Below, piece after piece: positions 29,881-39,793 of a stretch of DNA of 64,000 bases (position 1 is its first letter; every line of letters begins with the position of its first letter). The translations under genes and the position numbers were made by a program. The stretch is from contig NZ_LAYZ01000002.1 of the NCBI RefSeq assembly GCF_000986795.1, forward strand, positions 62,001 through 126,000, in the 5' to 3' direction. The notes beneath the pieces were generated by a model. It did no database searches and was not told the DNA's origin. It saw only the letters and a list, made by a program, of their open reading frames with translations. Source of the stretch: Salinicoccus sediminis. Lineage in GTDB: Bacteria > Bacillota > Bacilli > Staphylococcales > Salinicoccaceae.

Positions 29881-31067
29881 CAATTCGTCTCCTTCTCAAA
29901 AAACTTAAACACGGAATTCAGCATGACAGAGACCGCATTGACCAGACCTTTTTCGTCGATGTCGAAATTGGAGTGGTGGTGCGGATAATCCGCTTTGAAA
30001 TTCGGGTTGCGCGTCCCTGTGTAATAAAAGGTCCCCGGTACCCGCTCCAGATAGTAGGAGAAATCCTCTCCCCCGAGATCCGGTTCCAGCCCGATCGTCT
30101 CCCTGACGGTCGAAATCTCTTTTGCGGCTGCGAGCACAATGTCCGTCTTTTCCTCATCATTCACAACCGGCGGATAGCCTTTCATGTAGTCCAGGTCATA
30201 TGAGATGCCGGTGGTGGTCACCAGACCTTCCAGGCATTTCTTCAGTTCTGTAATCATCACTTCCTGCGCCTCTTTTGTGAACGTGCGGATCGTTCCGCCC
30301 ACTGTTACGACATCCGGAATCACATTGTGCTGATGACCGCCCTCAAGCATGGTGATGGACAGGACGACAGGCTCCATGGGTTTCGACTTCCTCGTCACCG
30401 CATACTGCAGCTGATTGCAGAATGAGATGGCGGCAGCCACGGGGTCTATTGCGACATGGGGTTTGGATGCATGTGCCCCGCGGCCGTGTATTTTGACCGT
30501 GAAGTCATCCGGCATGCCGGTCGCTATGCCGTATTTATAGCCGATGGTGCCGACGTCAAGGCTGCTCGTCACATGCTGTCCGAATATCGCATCGACACCG
30601 TCGAGGCAGCCGTCCGCAATCATCTGTATCGCGCCGCCCGGATCGACCTCCTCGGCATGCTGGAAGATGAAGACGATGTTCCCCGTAAGGGACTCTTTGT
30701 GCTGTGCCAGTATGCGTGCTGCCGTCAGCACCACTGCAGTATGGGCATCATGTCCGCATGCATGCATGACTCCCGGCACGGTCGATTTATACGGGACATC
30801 CTTGGCATCCTGTATGGGCAGTGCATCAAAATCCGCCCTGAGGGCGACCGTCGGCAGCGCCTCGTCGATGCGGAGCCGCGCGACGACACCCCGTCCGCCG
30901 ATGCCCTCCTGGACATCAAGACCGAGCTCCCGCAGGTACTCTGCGATGTATGCCGGCGTCTGCACCTCCTGGAATGAAAGTTCCGGGTACATGTGGAAAT
31001 GTCGGCGCAGCCGCACCATCTCGTTATAATTTTCCTGTGTCAGTTTTTCAATGACGTGTGTTTCCAT
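29880..31067 (-). CDS. M20D-family amidohydrolase (second gene of the trio)
   Basis: Paralogue of its two neighbours, 395 residues. It has the same active-site set: MHACGHDAHT, FQHAEEVDPGG, GGEDFSYYLE and PHHHSNFDID. AGGTGAT lies just before the ATG, inside the end of the preceding gene (28-base overlap). The three proteins share ADFDALPIQD and DVPYxS but differ over most surface loops, so the copies are old and probably differ in substrate. No signal peptide is seen, so all act in the cytoplasm. Confidence 0.88.
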   Translation of the reverse strand: METHVIEKLTQENYNEMVRLRRHFHMYPELSFQEVQTPAYIAEYLRELGLDVQEGIGGRGVVARLRIDEALPTVALRADFDALPIQDAKDVPYKSTVPGVMHACGHDAHTAVVLTAARILAQHKESLTGNIVFIFQHAEEVDPGGAIQMIADGCLDGVDAIFGQHVTSSLDVGTIGYKYGIATGMPDDFTVKIHGRGAHASKPHVAIDPVAAAISFCNQLQYAVTRKSKPMEPVVLSITMLEGGHQHNVIPDVVTVGGTIRTFTKEAQEVMITELKKCLEGLVTTTGISYDLDYMKGYPPVVNDEEKTDIVLAAAKEISTVRETIGLEPDLGGEDFSYYLERVPGTFYYTGTRNPNFKADYPHHHSNFDIDEKGLVNAVSVMLNSVFKFFEKETN

Positions 31068-32230
31068 TCGATCACCTGCTCGATTTCAAGTATTTTCATG
31101 AACATGGTCAGCCCGTTGACCATTGCGTCTTCATCCAGATCGAACTTGGGATGGTGATGGACAAAATCACTCAGCTTTTCATGGTTGCCCGAGCCGGTGA
31201 AGAAAAATGCGCCGGGACGTTCATTGATGAAGTACGAGAAGTCCTCGCCGATCATCAGCGGCTTCGATTCTTCGAACGCGATGCCTGCCTCCCCGGCCGC
31301 CTGGCGAACGATTTCCGCTTCCGCGTCGTGGTTGATGACCGCCGGATAACCGAAGTTGTAGAGGACATCTGCTGTCGCGCCGCGTTTCTCAGCCGTAAGA
31401 GACGCTTCCCTGTGGAAAATGTCATGTATCATCTCTTTCGTTTCCTGCTTGAATGTGCGGACTGTGCCCGTAATGGTTGCGGTATCGGGTATCACATTGA
31501 AAGCATCCCCGGCCCGAACCTTGCCGACAGTGACCACCGCATTATCGAGCGGGGCGACCTGTCTGGCAACGGTCGTCTGCAGGCTTGTGATCAGCTCTGA
31601 CACAATGACGATCGGATCGACCGCATTATGCGGATGAGCTGCATGCCCGCCTTTGCCCCGGATGGTGATCTCGAAATAGTCCGGGCTGGCAACAAGCGGT
31701 CCCGGCTTCGTCCTGATGACCCCTGTCGGATACTGGCTCCAGTAGTGCTGGCCATACACTTTATCGATGCCTGTGAGCACGCCGTCCTCCACCATGGAGA
31801 TGGCGCCGCCCGGCTGTACCTCCTCGGCGAACTGGAAGAGGAAGGAGATGCTCCCTTTCAATGAGTCCCGGTTGTGGTAGACAGTATCCAAAAGAGCGAG
31901 CAGAGTGCTTGTATGGGCATCGTGCCCGCATGCATGCATCACACCTTCCACGGTGGACCTGTAGGGTACATCCTTCTCATCCTGGATCGGGAGGGCATCG
32001 AAGTCAGCCCGTATGGCAACGTGCGGATGCGGCGCATTGCTTAGTGTTGCGAGCAGGCCGCCGCCGCCGACATTCTCTTTTATGGAGAGTCCGGGGTATT
32101 TATTCAGACGTTCCAATATGTATTTATAAGTCTCTTTTTCATGAAACGATACTTCGGGGTGCATGTGCATATAACGTCTCGTTTCAATCATTTCGGGCAG
32201 AATGGATTCCGCCATTTCTTTTATATCCAT
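31040..32230 (-). CDS. M20D-family amidohydrolase (first gene of the trio)
   Basis: First gene of the three-gene minus-strand operon, 396 residues. ATG 32230 is chosen because GGAGG lies 8 bases upstream; the in-frame ATG five codons earlier overlaps that site. MHACGHDAHT, AEEVQPGG, IGEDFSYF and VHHHPKFDLD are present; the QHAEE motif of the other two reads QFAEE here. It overlaps the second gene by 28 bases. The A+T-rich region between it and kbl holds the divergent promoters. Likely an N-acyl-amino-acid amidohydrolase; substrate unknown. Confidence 0.88.
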   Translation of the reverse strand: MDIKEMAESILPEMIETRRYMHMHPEVSFHEKETYKYILERLNKYPGLSIKENVGGGGLLATLSNAPHPHVAIRADFDALPIQDEKDVPYRSTVEGVMHACGHDAHTSTLLALLDTVYHNRDSLKGSISFLFQFAEEVQPGGAISMVEDGVLTGIDKVYGQHYWSQYPTGVIRTKPGPLVASPDYFEITIRGKGGHAAHPHNAVDPIVIVSELITSLQTTVARQVAPLDNAVVTVGKVRAGDAFNVIPDTATITGTVRTFKQETKEMIHDIFHREASLTAEKRGATADVLYNFGYPAVINHDAEAEIVRQAAGEAGIAFEESKPLMIGEDFSYFINERPGAFFFTGSGNHEKLSDFVHHHPKFDLDEDAMVNGLTMFMKILEIEQVIEWKHTSLKN

Positions 32231-32336
32231 GACTTTCGCCTCCATAAATCGTATTAGATAATTTTATCAAATTTTCGGAGTTTTATAAACATTATAGTTC
32301 GTCATCTTTCAATTATAAGACGCTGTCCACTTGTGA

Positions 32337-32342
32337 TATGAT
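32337..32342 (+). promoter_or_regulatory. Extended -10 box of the kbl promoter
   Basis: TATGAT at 32337-32342 preceded by TG one base upstream (TG-A-TATGAT) forms an extended -10; TTATAA 18 bases upstream is a weak -35. kbl starts 24 bases after it. Confidence 0.4.
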
Positions 32343-32366
32343 AAGGAAAAGAGGAGGCGATTTGGA

Positions 32367-33557
32367 ATGTCTAAAATTTTGGACGAATATCTTACGGAGA
32401 ACCTGCAGGAATTGAAAGACAACGGATTGTATAATGAGATCAATGTGGTCGAAGGCGCCAACGGTCCTGAGATCACGATCGAAGGGGAAAAAATGATCAA
32501 CCTTTCTTCCAACAACTACCTGGGGCTGGCGACAGATGAAACGCTGAAAACAGTGGCGAAGGAAGCGATCGATTCCCACGGTGTCGGTGCAGGGGCGGTC
32601 AGGACGATCAACGGCACCCTCGACCTGCATGTTGAACTGGAGAATAAGCTTGCTGAATTCAAGGGGACAGAAGCGGCTGTAGCATTCCAGTCCGGCTTCA
32701 ACTGTAACATGGCAGCAATCCAGGCGGTCATGAACAAGGAGGACGCAATCCTGTCGGACGAGCTGAACCATGCATCAATCATCGACGGCTGCCGTCTGTC
32801 ACGTGCGAAGATCATCCGGGTGAACCATTCTGATATGGACGACCTCAGGAAAAAGGCGAAAGAAGCTGTCGAGTCCGGATTATATAAAAAAGTGATGTAC
32901 ATTACGGACGGCGTCTTCTCAATGGACGGCGACGTTGCATTGCTGCCGGAAATCGTTGAAATCGCCAAGGAATTCGATCTGATTACTTATGTGGATGATG
33001 CCCACGGTTCAGGCGTGATGGGCAAAGGTGCAGGTACCGTGAAGCATTTCGGCCTGCAGAACGATATCGATCTGCAGATGGGTACACTGTCCAAAGCGAT
33101 CGGTGTGGTCGGCGGCTACGTTGCCGGGTCACAGGATCTGATCGACTACCTGAAAGTGGCGGCGCGTCCGTTTCTGTTCTCGACTTCTCTGACGCCGGGA
33201 GACACCCGTGCCATCACGGAAGCGGTACAGATGCTGATGGATTCCACAGAACTGCATGACAGGCTCTGGGAAAACGGGGACTATCTCAAAAAGGGCCTCA
33301 AGGAACTCGGCTTTGACATCGGCAATTCCGAAACGCCGATCACACCGTGCATAATCGGCGATGAGAAGACGACGCAGCAATTTTCCAGCCGTCTCATGGA
33401 GGAAGGGGTATATGCCAAATCCATCGTCTTCCCGACAGTGCCCAAGGGTACGGGGCGTGTAAGGAACATGCCGACGGCTGCACATACGAAAGAGATGCTC
33501 GATGAAGCACTCCGCATCTACGAAAAAGTCGGCAGGGAACTCAATGTAATCTCATAA
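32367..33557 (+). CDS. kbl: Glycine C-acetyltransferase (2-amino-3-ketobutyrate CoA ligase)
   Basis: PLP enzyme of the alpha-oxoamine synthase family, 396 residues, converting 2-amino-3-ketobutyrate and CoA to glycine and acetyl-CoA. The PLP lysine is in [16 protein letters not shown], and [11 protein letters not shown] carries the cofactor aspartate. GAGGAGG precedes the ATG. The next gene encodes an SDR-type threonine 3-dehydrogenase, the enzyme that makes the substrate, so the pair degrades threonine to glycine. A BioF role is the family alternative, but the gene context argues for Kbl. Confidence 0.93.
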   Translation: MSKILDEYLTENLQELKDNGLYNEINVVEGANGPEITIEGEKMINLSSNNYLGLATDETLKTVAKEAIDSHGVGAGAVRTINGTLDLHVELENKLAEFKGTEAAVAFQSGFNCNMAAIQAVMNKEDAILSDELNHASIIDGCRLSRAKIIRVNHSDMDDLRKKAKEAVESGLYKKVMYITDGVFSMDGDVALLPEIVEIAKEFDLITYVDDAHGSGVMGKGAGTVKHFGLQNDIDLQMGTLSKAIGVVGGYVAGSQDLIDYLKVAARPFLFSTSLTPGDTRAITEAVQMLMDSTELHDRLWENGDYLKKGLKELGFDIGNSETPITPCIIGDEKTTQQFSSRLMEEGVYAKSIVFPTVPKGTGRVRNMPTAAHTKEMLDEALRIYEKVGRELNVIS

Positions 33558-33573
33558 AACGAAGGAGTACACA

Positions 33574-34518
33574 ATGGAACGAATTATTATAACAGGGGCT
33601 CTCGGTCAGATTGGTACGGAGCTTACTTTGAAACTGAGAGAGAAATACGGTGAGGAGAACGTCCTGCCGACAGACATCAAAGAGCCGGAAGATGAACAGC
33701 TGAAGGGGAAGCCGTTCGAAATACTGGATGTGCGGGACATGGATCGCCTGGTGGAAATTGCCCGTGATTTCAAGCCGGACACAATCATGCATATGGCTGC
33801 ACTGCTCAGTGCAACATGTGAGAAAAATCCCCAGCTTGCATGGGACATCAACATGGGTGGCCTTGTGAACGCATTGGAGCTTGCCAGGGAGTCCGGACTG
33901 AAGTTCTTCACGCCGAGCTCGATCGGAGCATTCGGCCCTTCCACACCCAAGGAAAACACGCCACAGGTCACTGTACAGCGCCCGACGACGATGTACGGGG
34001 TGAACAAAGTCGCCGGCGAACTGCTGTGTGACTACTACTTTGAAAAATTCGGCGTGGACACCCGCGGGGTAAGGTTCCCGGGGCTCATTTCACATGTCAA
34101 GGAGCCGGGCGGGGGAACGACCGATTATGCCGTGGAAATCTATTTCGAAGCAATCCGGAACGGCAGATATACATCCTACATCGACAAGGATACGAACATG
34201 GATATGATGTATATGGACGATGCGGTTGATGCAATCATCGACCTGATGGAAGCGGATGGTGCAAGGCTTGAGGACCGCAACGCGTTCAACGTGACGGCGA
34301 TGAGCATCAACCCTGGAATGGTCGCGAATGAGATCAGGAAGCACATACCGGAGTTCGAACTGGACTACGATGTCGACCCTGTGCGTCAGGGCATCGCCGA
34401 GAGCTGGCCGAATGCCATTGATGCAAGCCAGGCAGTTCGCCAGTGGGATTTCGAACCGAAATACAATCTTGCCAGAATGACGGAAGTCATGCTGGAAGCG
34501 ATAAGAAATAAGGCATAA
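33574..34518 (+). CDS. L-threonine 3-dehydrogenase, short-chain (epimerase-like) type
   Basis: NAD-dependent enzyme of 314 residues with a Rossmann start [12 protein letters not shown] and the SDR catalytic pair in [10 protein letters not shown] (Tyr-x3-Lys), [14 protein letters not shown] near the cofactor, and FNVTAMS late. It resembles the epimerase-fold threonine dehydrogenases, not the zinc MDR Tdh of E. coli. Located 16 bases after kbl, forming a two-step threonine-to-glycine route. A terminator overlaps its stop codon. Confidence 0.87.
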   Translation: MERIIITGALGQIGTELTLKLREKYGEENVLPTDIKEPEDEQLKGKPFEILDVRDMDRLVEIARDFKPDTIMHMAALLSATCEKNPQLAWDINMGGLVNALELARESGLKFFTPSSIGAFGPSTPKENTPQVTVQRPTTMYGVNKVAGELLCDYYFEKFGVDTRGVRFPGLISHVKEPGGGTTDYAVEIYFEAIRNGRYTSYIDKDTNMDMMYMDDAVDAIIDLMEADGARLEDRNAFNVTAMSINPGMVANEIRKHIPEFELDYDVDPVRQGIAESWPNAIDASQAVRQWDFEPKYNLARMTEVMLEAIRNKA

Positions 34519-34544
34519 GAAGGCTCTGAGCCTTCTTATTTTTC
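34516..34544 (+). terminator. Terminator after kbl-tdh
   Basis: Stem TAAGAAGGCT / AGCCTTCTTA with a CTG loop, then TTTTTC; the first arm begins with the stop codon of the dehydrogenase. Confidence 0.85.
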
Positions 34545-34561
34545 TAAAACTGGGAGGCAAA

Positions 34562-35741
<1,180 letters not shown>

Positions 35742-35792
35742 ATTTTCTGATAAAATGGAATCAAAACAGTATAAGGGAGTTTTAGAAGGCTT

Positions 35793-36713
35793 ATGGTCAA
35801 ACTGATCGCATTGGATATGGATGGGACCTTGCTGACCCCGGATCATGATATCAGCGGGCGGACAAGGGAAGCGATAGAAAAGGCAATGGACAGAGGAGTG
35901 CAGGTGGTGATTGCCACCGGCCGTGCATTCTATGAAGCCCACGGCATCATCAGCAAACTGGATATGAATGTGCCGTACATCTGCCTGAACGGCGCTGAAG
36001 TCCGTAACGAATCCAGCGAAATCATGTCGACTTCAGCTCTGAATTCGGAACTTATCGATGAAGTGTCCGACGTATTCAAAGCCGAGGGGATATTCTACCA
36101 GGTCTATACGGACCGGGCGATATATACGACAAGTATTGAAAGGGATATAGAAGTATTCATCGACCTGTCCGAACAGATGGGACAGAAAGCGAATGAAACC
36201 CGCATCCGGAAGTTCATGGAAGAACGGCTGGAGCGCGGCACACTCGTTGAAGTGGATGACTACAAGGCGATCTTCGAAAGAGGGGACGAGAACGTCCTCA
36301 AGTTCCTGGCGACTTCATCAAGCCGAGCGAAACTCGTCAGGGCGAAAAACGAACTCAATGAAATCGGGAACCTCGCCGTGTCGTCATCGTCTGCCGGAAA
36401 CATCGAGCTCACCCATGAAAATGCCCAGAAAGGGATCGCCCTCGAACACATTGCGGAAATCATGGAAATCGACATGAAGGATGTCATGGCGGTCGGCGAC
36501 AACCTGAACGATATTTCCATGCTCAAACGCGTGGGCCATTCCGTCGCCATGGGCAATGCCGCTTCAGAAGTCAAAGGCATCGCGAATAAGACCACAAAGA
36601 CGAACATGGAAGACGGCGTCGCCATCGCCATCGAGGAAGTACTGGCAGAAATGGCCCGCCAGGAAGCGGCTGCTGCATCGGCCTCGGATTCCGAGAACGG
36701 GACGGGCGCTTAA
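35793..36713 (+). CDS. Cof-type HAD phosphatase
   Basis: HAD-IIB phosphatase of 306 residues: motif I LDMDGTLLTPDHDIS, motif II VIATGRAFYE, a large alpha/beta cap, and motif IV GDNLNDISMLK, then the Cof signature VAMGNAASEVKGIA. Members dephosphorylate sugar phosphates, FMN or PLP with loose specificity. The C-terminal tail beyond EEVLAEM is an alanine/serine-rich extension of about 20 residues. AAGGGAG lies rather far from the ATG. A strong terminator follows, and then the direct-repeat-bounded cassette. Confidence 0.88.
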   Translation: MVKLIALDMDGTLLTPDHDISGRTREAIEKAMDRGVQVVIATGRAFYEAHGIISKLDMNVPYICLNGAEVRNESSEIMSTSALNSELIDEVSDVFKAEGIFYQVYTDRAIYTTSIERDIEVFIDLSEQMGQKANETRIRKFMEERLERGTLVEVDDYKAIFERGDENVLKFLATSSSRAKLVRAKNELNEIGNLAVSSSSAGNIELTHENAQKGIALEHIAEIMEIDMKDVMAVGDNLNDISMLKRVGHSVAMGNAASEVKGIANKTTKTNMEDGVAIAIEEVLAEMARQEAAAASASDSENGTGA

Positions 36714-36731
36714 AAAATATTACAGACTGTG

Positions 36732-36778
36732 AAACGGACGGCCCCCTTGTGGATATTGGGGAGTCGGTCCGTTTTTTT
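36732..36778 (+). terminator. Terminator after the Cof phosphatase gene
   Basis: Outer stem AAACGGAC (36732-36739) / GTCCGTTT (36767-36774) with inner C/G-rich pairing, then T. Confidence 0.85.
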
Positions 36779-36801
36779 GTGTTGTGGCGGGCCGTGCCGT
36801 C

Positions 36802-36867
36802 TCTTCGATTGGCGATCGTACATCTCAAAGAGGCTAATCACGTCTGCGAATAAAACCCGTATACCAA
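36802..36867 (+). repeat. Direct repeat, left copy, bordering the MFS/regulator cassette
   Basis: This 66-bp segment matches 39638-39703 without gaps in the same orientation. The last 26 bases (36842-36867, beginning GTCTGCGAATAAAACC and ending TATACCAA) are identical; the first 40 match at 25 positions. It ends 33 bases before the stop codon of the MFS gene. No terminal inverted repeat or transposase is seen. Confidence 0.85.
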
Positions 36868-36900
36868 TCGATGATAGGGGAAGCGGCTTTAATGAAATAA

Positions 36901-38271
36901 TCATCTCTCCGGATTTAATTCCAGAGCCGTGCCTTCATTTGAATCTTCTTCAGCCACTGAAGTATTCGCCTCTTCTGTCTCCTCGGTTTTTGCTTCCTGG
37001 TACATTGTTTTCGATGCACGAATCAGTTTTTTATTGAAGAAAACCATGGCGATTGAGATGATCATCATCGCTGTAATCATGTTGATTGCCCAGTATATTT
37101 CAAGGTCGTAGAGGTAACCGTAGATGATTGCACCGAGCGGCATGATACTCATGGCGAACAGTGAGATGGTCGAAAATACACGTCCTTTAATATGCTGCGG
37201 GATGACGAGCTGCATAAACACACCGAGCGGGACATTGATGAACTGGAAAGTGACGGTGAATCCTATGCCGACGAGACCGATCAGTAACATGTTGGGCAGC
37301 ATGCCGAGTCCGAGGTGGAGTGGCGCCAGGAATAAGATGCAGAGAACTGCCATTGCGAAGAACCCCCGTTTCATGATTAGAAATGGGTTATTGAACTGTC
37401 TGATTCTGGCAACAGTGATGCCACCGACGAGCACACCGATTCCTGCAATTGCATTCACCACACCGACTGTTTCAGGCTGGAATTCGAGTTCATAGATCAT
37501 CATCTTTTCGGGAAATATTGAAACGATGCCAGTAGTAAAATTGATGAGTGCTGCAATAATCAGCAAAGATCTGAACACTTCACTTTTGAATATGAAACTG
37601 AAACCTGCCCTGATGTCTTTTTTAAATTTATTAAAGCCTGTTTCTCCATGGTCATTCTCTTCATACATTTCTTCCTGATAATACAGATCGAATCTTAGCA
37701 GGAAGTCGAGAATAGTCGACAGGAAGAAACCGATTAGAAATATCAGGATGAGGTGGTTGAACGAGAGCAGGCCGAATAAAACCCCGCCTAAAATCGGTCC
37801 GAGAATCACAGTGGATGACAGAATGGCAGAAGTGTACCCCATCACTTTCTGCACCCTGTCTTTATGAAAGAGTTCGGTTATCGATGTCTGAAAGGAGTTT
37901 GAAACAAAAGGTTCAATCAATGAATTCAAAAATGTAACTATATAGATTGCAGCGAGATTGATGTCAAAGAAGATCGTATAGACGAAAAGTCCGAGGATCA
38001 CAAGCGTATTCAACGTTTCCCCGGTGATGATAATCTTTCTTTTATTGCCAAGATCACTGAGAAGTCCGGAAAAGGGCAGGAGTGCAACGGTGACTATTAA
38101 TGAAATCGCCATGTTGATTGAAAAGTAGAGTGCGGATCCCGTTTCGTACATGATGTAATAGCTGACTGCGAACAGATAGATATAGCTTCCCACACTGAGA
38201 ATAAACCGACTGAGTACATATACGAAGAAATTTAGACGTTCCTGAAGCGGTATTTTGCTGTCAAAAATCAT
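36901..38271 (-). CDS. MFS-family efflux transporter
   Basis: Membrane protein of 456 residues with about twelve hydrophobic segments and a charged, glutamate-rich C-terminal tail. The MFS signature between helices 2 and 3 is visible as GLLSDLGNKRKIII, and helix 5 has GPILGGVLFG, as in MefA/EntS-like exporters. AAAGGGATGG precedes the ATG. It is transcribed away from an XRE/TPR regulator, with a 17-bp operator in the shared control region. The gene is visibly more A+T-rich than the surrounding core genes. Substrate unknown; drug or peptide/siderophore export are the usual roles. Confidence 0.87.
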   Translation of the reverse strand: MIFDSKIPLQERLNFFVYVLSRFILSVGSYIYLFAVSYYIMYETGSALYFSINMAISLIVTVALLPFSGLLSDLGNKRKIIITGETLNTLVILGLFVYTIFFDINLAAIYIVTFLNSLIEPFVSNSFQTSITELFHKDRVQKVMGYTSAILSSTVILGPILGGVLFGLLSFNHLILIFLIGFFLSTILDFLLRFDLYYQEEMYEENDHGETGFNKFKKDIRAGFSFIFKSEVFRSLLIIAALINFTTGIVSIFPEKMMIYELEFQPETVGVVNAIAGIGVLVGGITVARIRQFNNPFLIMKRGFFAMAVLCILFLAPLHLGLGMLPNMLLIGLVGIGFTVTFQFINVPLGVFMQLVIPQHIKGRVFSTISLFAMSIMPLGAIIYGYLYDLEIYWAINMITAMMIISIAMVFFNKKLIRASKTMYQEAKTEETEEANTSVAEEDSNEGTALELNPER

Positions 38272-38285
38272 ATTACCATCCCTTT

Positions 38286-38302
38286 GTTTAATATAATTAA
38301 AC
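38286..38302. promoter_or_regulatory. Operator 1 in the MFS/regulator intergenic region
   Basis: GTTTAATATAATTAAAC, a dyad with 7-bp arms (GTTTAAT/ATTAAAC) and 3 central bases. It lies 15 bases upstream of the MFS start codon, where its -10 region should be. Identical to operator 2. Confidence 0.75.
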
Positions 38303-38322
38303 TTAGTGTAATAAGAAAGACA

Positions 38323-38351
38323 TTGCTTGTCAAGTTAAAGTTTAATATAAT
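38323..38351 (+). promoter_or_regulatory. Promoter of the XRE/TPR regulator gene
   Basis: TTGCTT (38323-38328) and TATAAT (38346-38351) with a 17-base spacer; the -10 box is inside operator 2. Confidence 0.6.
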
Positions 38352-38356
38352 TAAAC
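38340..38356. promoter_or_regulatory. Operator 2 in the MFS/regulator intergenic region
   Basis: Second exact copy of GTTTAATATAATTAAAC, starting 54 bp after the first, so both lie on nearly the same face of the helix. It covers the -10 box of the regulator promoter, which fits autorepression. Confidence 0.75.
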
Positions 38357-38378
38357 ATATAAGAATGGAGCTGAAAGA

Positions 38379-39617
38379 ATGACACTGGGTGAGCGGATTA
38401 GAAGTTTAAGAAAATCAAAAGGAATGACTCTGGTAGATCTCGCTGGAAACGAAATCACTAAAGGGATGCTGAGTCTGATTGAAAATGATAAATCGAAACC
38501 TTCTATGGAGACACTGCAGTATATAGCGAAGACCCTTGAAGTTTCGATTGGTTATTTGACACAGGAAGGGGATGATGAATGGACTAAAGCGATTCTTGAA
38601 TACGAAGGTTTTACAGATTCATTCAATTTCCCGTTTGAATTCATAGAAGAGGGAATTCTGCCGAACTTGGATAAAGTGGCACAGAACAGCAATGGTATGG
38701 AAGTCTATCATGTACTGCGGGTGTATCACAGGCTTAGAGAGCAGCATGAAAGTGCTGATCAGTACACGGGGAAAATCAATGAATTTTACAAAGGAATGGG
38801 CATGGAACATCTAACGGTAAGGAACAAGCTGGATGATGCGGTTTCATTAATGTATAGCAGGGATTATGTAGAGGCTTATTCCAGAATACTTTCGATTGAA
38901 GATGATGTGTTGAAGTTTAAGGAATATGATTCGAACATTGAATTGGATTACTTGTATTTTAAAAGTATTCTGGCCGCGAGTGTTGATACAGAAGCACATG
39001 CCATGATTGGAAAGGAAGCGATTAAGCTCTCATTTGAACTGGAAAACTTCAAGTATTTTGGATCACTCAACGTAATACTGGGTGTTTATTACCGATATAC
39101 CGGAAATATGGAAAATGCTGAAATCTACCAGGAGAATCTCAGAAAGTATCTGGCTTTCAATACACAGAAGGCGGACTGGATCGATTACATGGATTTGGAA
39201 AATCCAATATCTTATTTTTATATTTTGACGGGCGATAATGAGGCACGTGCTGTGCTTTATGAATCTTACCTATCCAGAGTGGCTGTCTTCCAGGAAGAGC
39301 ATACGATGAAGAATGCCTCTGCAAAATACTACAAATCGATATTTGAATTGGAACTTACTTATTTTCATGGAAACTATCATGAAGTGGTGGAGCAGTATCA
39401 TGGCGACATGTACATCAGGCCCATTGCACAACATCCGATCGACCGCATCATCATGGCGGTCCGCTCATGTATATATCCTCTGAGTCTTTATCACCTGGAC
39501 AGAAAGGAAGAGGCGAGGGCGGAATTTAAGAAAATTGAACAAACGATCGATGATATCAAGGACAGTGTGTTTGCCAAGGAGTTCTATATGATACGGGACA
39601 TTATCTTTGAAAAATAA
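38379..39617 (+). CDS. XRE-family regulator with TPR-like domain (Rgg/RRNPP-like architecture)
   Basis: The 412-residue protein begins with an XRE helix-turn-helix (LGERIRSLRKSKGMTLVDLA, then ITKGMLSLIENDKSKPSMET, residues 3-50). About 340 residues of helical repeats follow, with TPR-like spacing (for example YYRYTGNMENAEIYQENLRKY). This layout is that of Rgg/PlcR/ComR-type sensors that bind a short peptide, but I see no peptide gene beside it. It is divergent from the MFS gene with twin operators between, so it most likely controls the exporter and itself. GGAG precedes the ATG. Base composition is A+T-rich compared with its surroundings. Confidence 0.82.
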   Translation: MTLGERIRSLRKSKGMTLVDLAGNEITKGMLSLIENDKSKPSMETLQYIAKTLEVSIGYLTQEGDDEWTKAILEYEGFTDSFNFPFEFIEEGILPNLDKVAQNSNGMEVYHVLRVYHRLREQHESADQYTGKINEFYKGMGMEHLTVRNKLDDAVSLMYSRDYVEAYSRILSIEDDVLKFKEYDSNIELDYLYFKSILAASVDTEAHAMIGKEAIKLSFELENFKYFGSLNVILGVYYRYTGNMENAEIYQENLRKYLAFNTQKADWIDYMDLENPISYFYILTGDNEARAVLYESYLSRVAVFQEEHTMKNASAKYYKSIFELELTYFHGNYHEVVEQYHGDMYIRPIAQHPIDRIIMAVRSCIYPLSLYHLDRKEEARAEFKKIEQTIDDIKDSVFAKEFYMIRDIIFEK

Positions 39618-39637
39618 TATCAATGATCGTCTTTCGA

Positions 39638-39703
39638 TCTTCGATTCGAGATTGTGTACCCGAAAGGACGGTATCATGTCTGCGAATAAAACCCGTATAC
39701 CAA
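39638..39703 (+). repeat. Direct repeat, right copy, bordering the MFS/regulator cassette
   Basis: Second copy of the 66-bp element, 2836 bp after the first, beginning 20 bases after the regulator stop codon. The 26-bp identical core is at 39678-39703. Homology with copy 1 ends sharply after the core. Confidence 0.85.
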
Positions 39704-39725
39704 ATCAGCACAAACAACAAACAAA

Positions 39726-39770
39726 GCTTCAGACAGACCGTAGATAACAGTCTGTCTGAAGCAATTTTTA
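39726..39770. terminator. Bidirectional terminator between the regulator and doxX
   Basis: Perfect 13-bp stem GCTTCAGACAGAC / GTCTGTCTGAAGC with an 11-base loop; T-rich flank (AATTTTTA) on the plus side and TTTGTTTG on the minus side. Confidence 0.8.
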
Positions 39771-39793
39771 TATTCATGGGGGGAATATCTGGT

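Noticed and set aside
36802-39703. Insertion sequence or transposon
   Set aside because: The flanking repeats are direct rather than inverted and no transposase, integrase or recombinase frame is inside; I keep it only as a possible acquired cassette.
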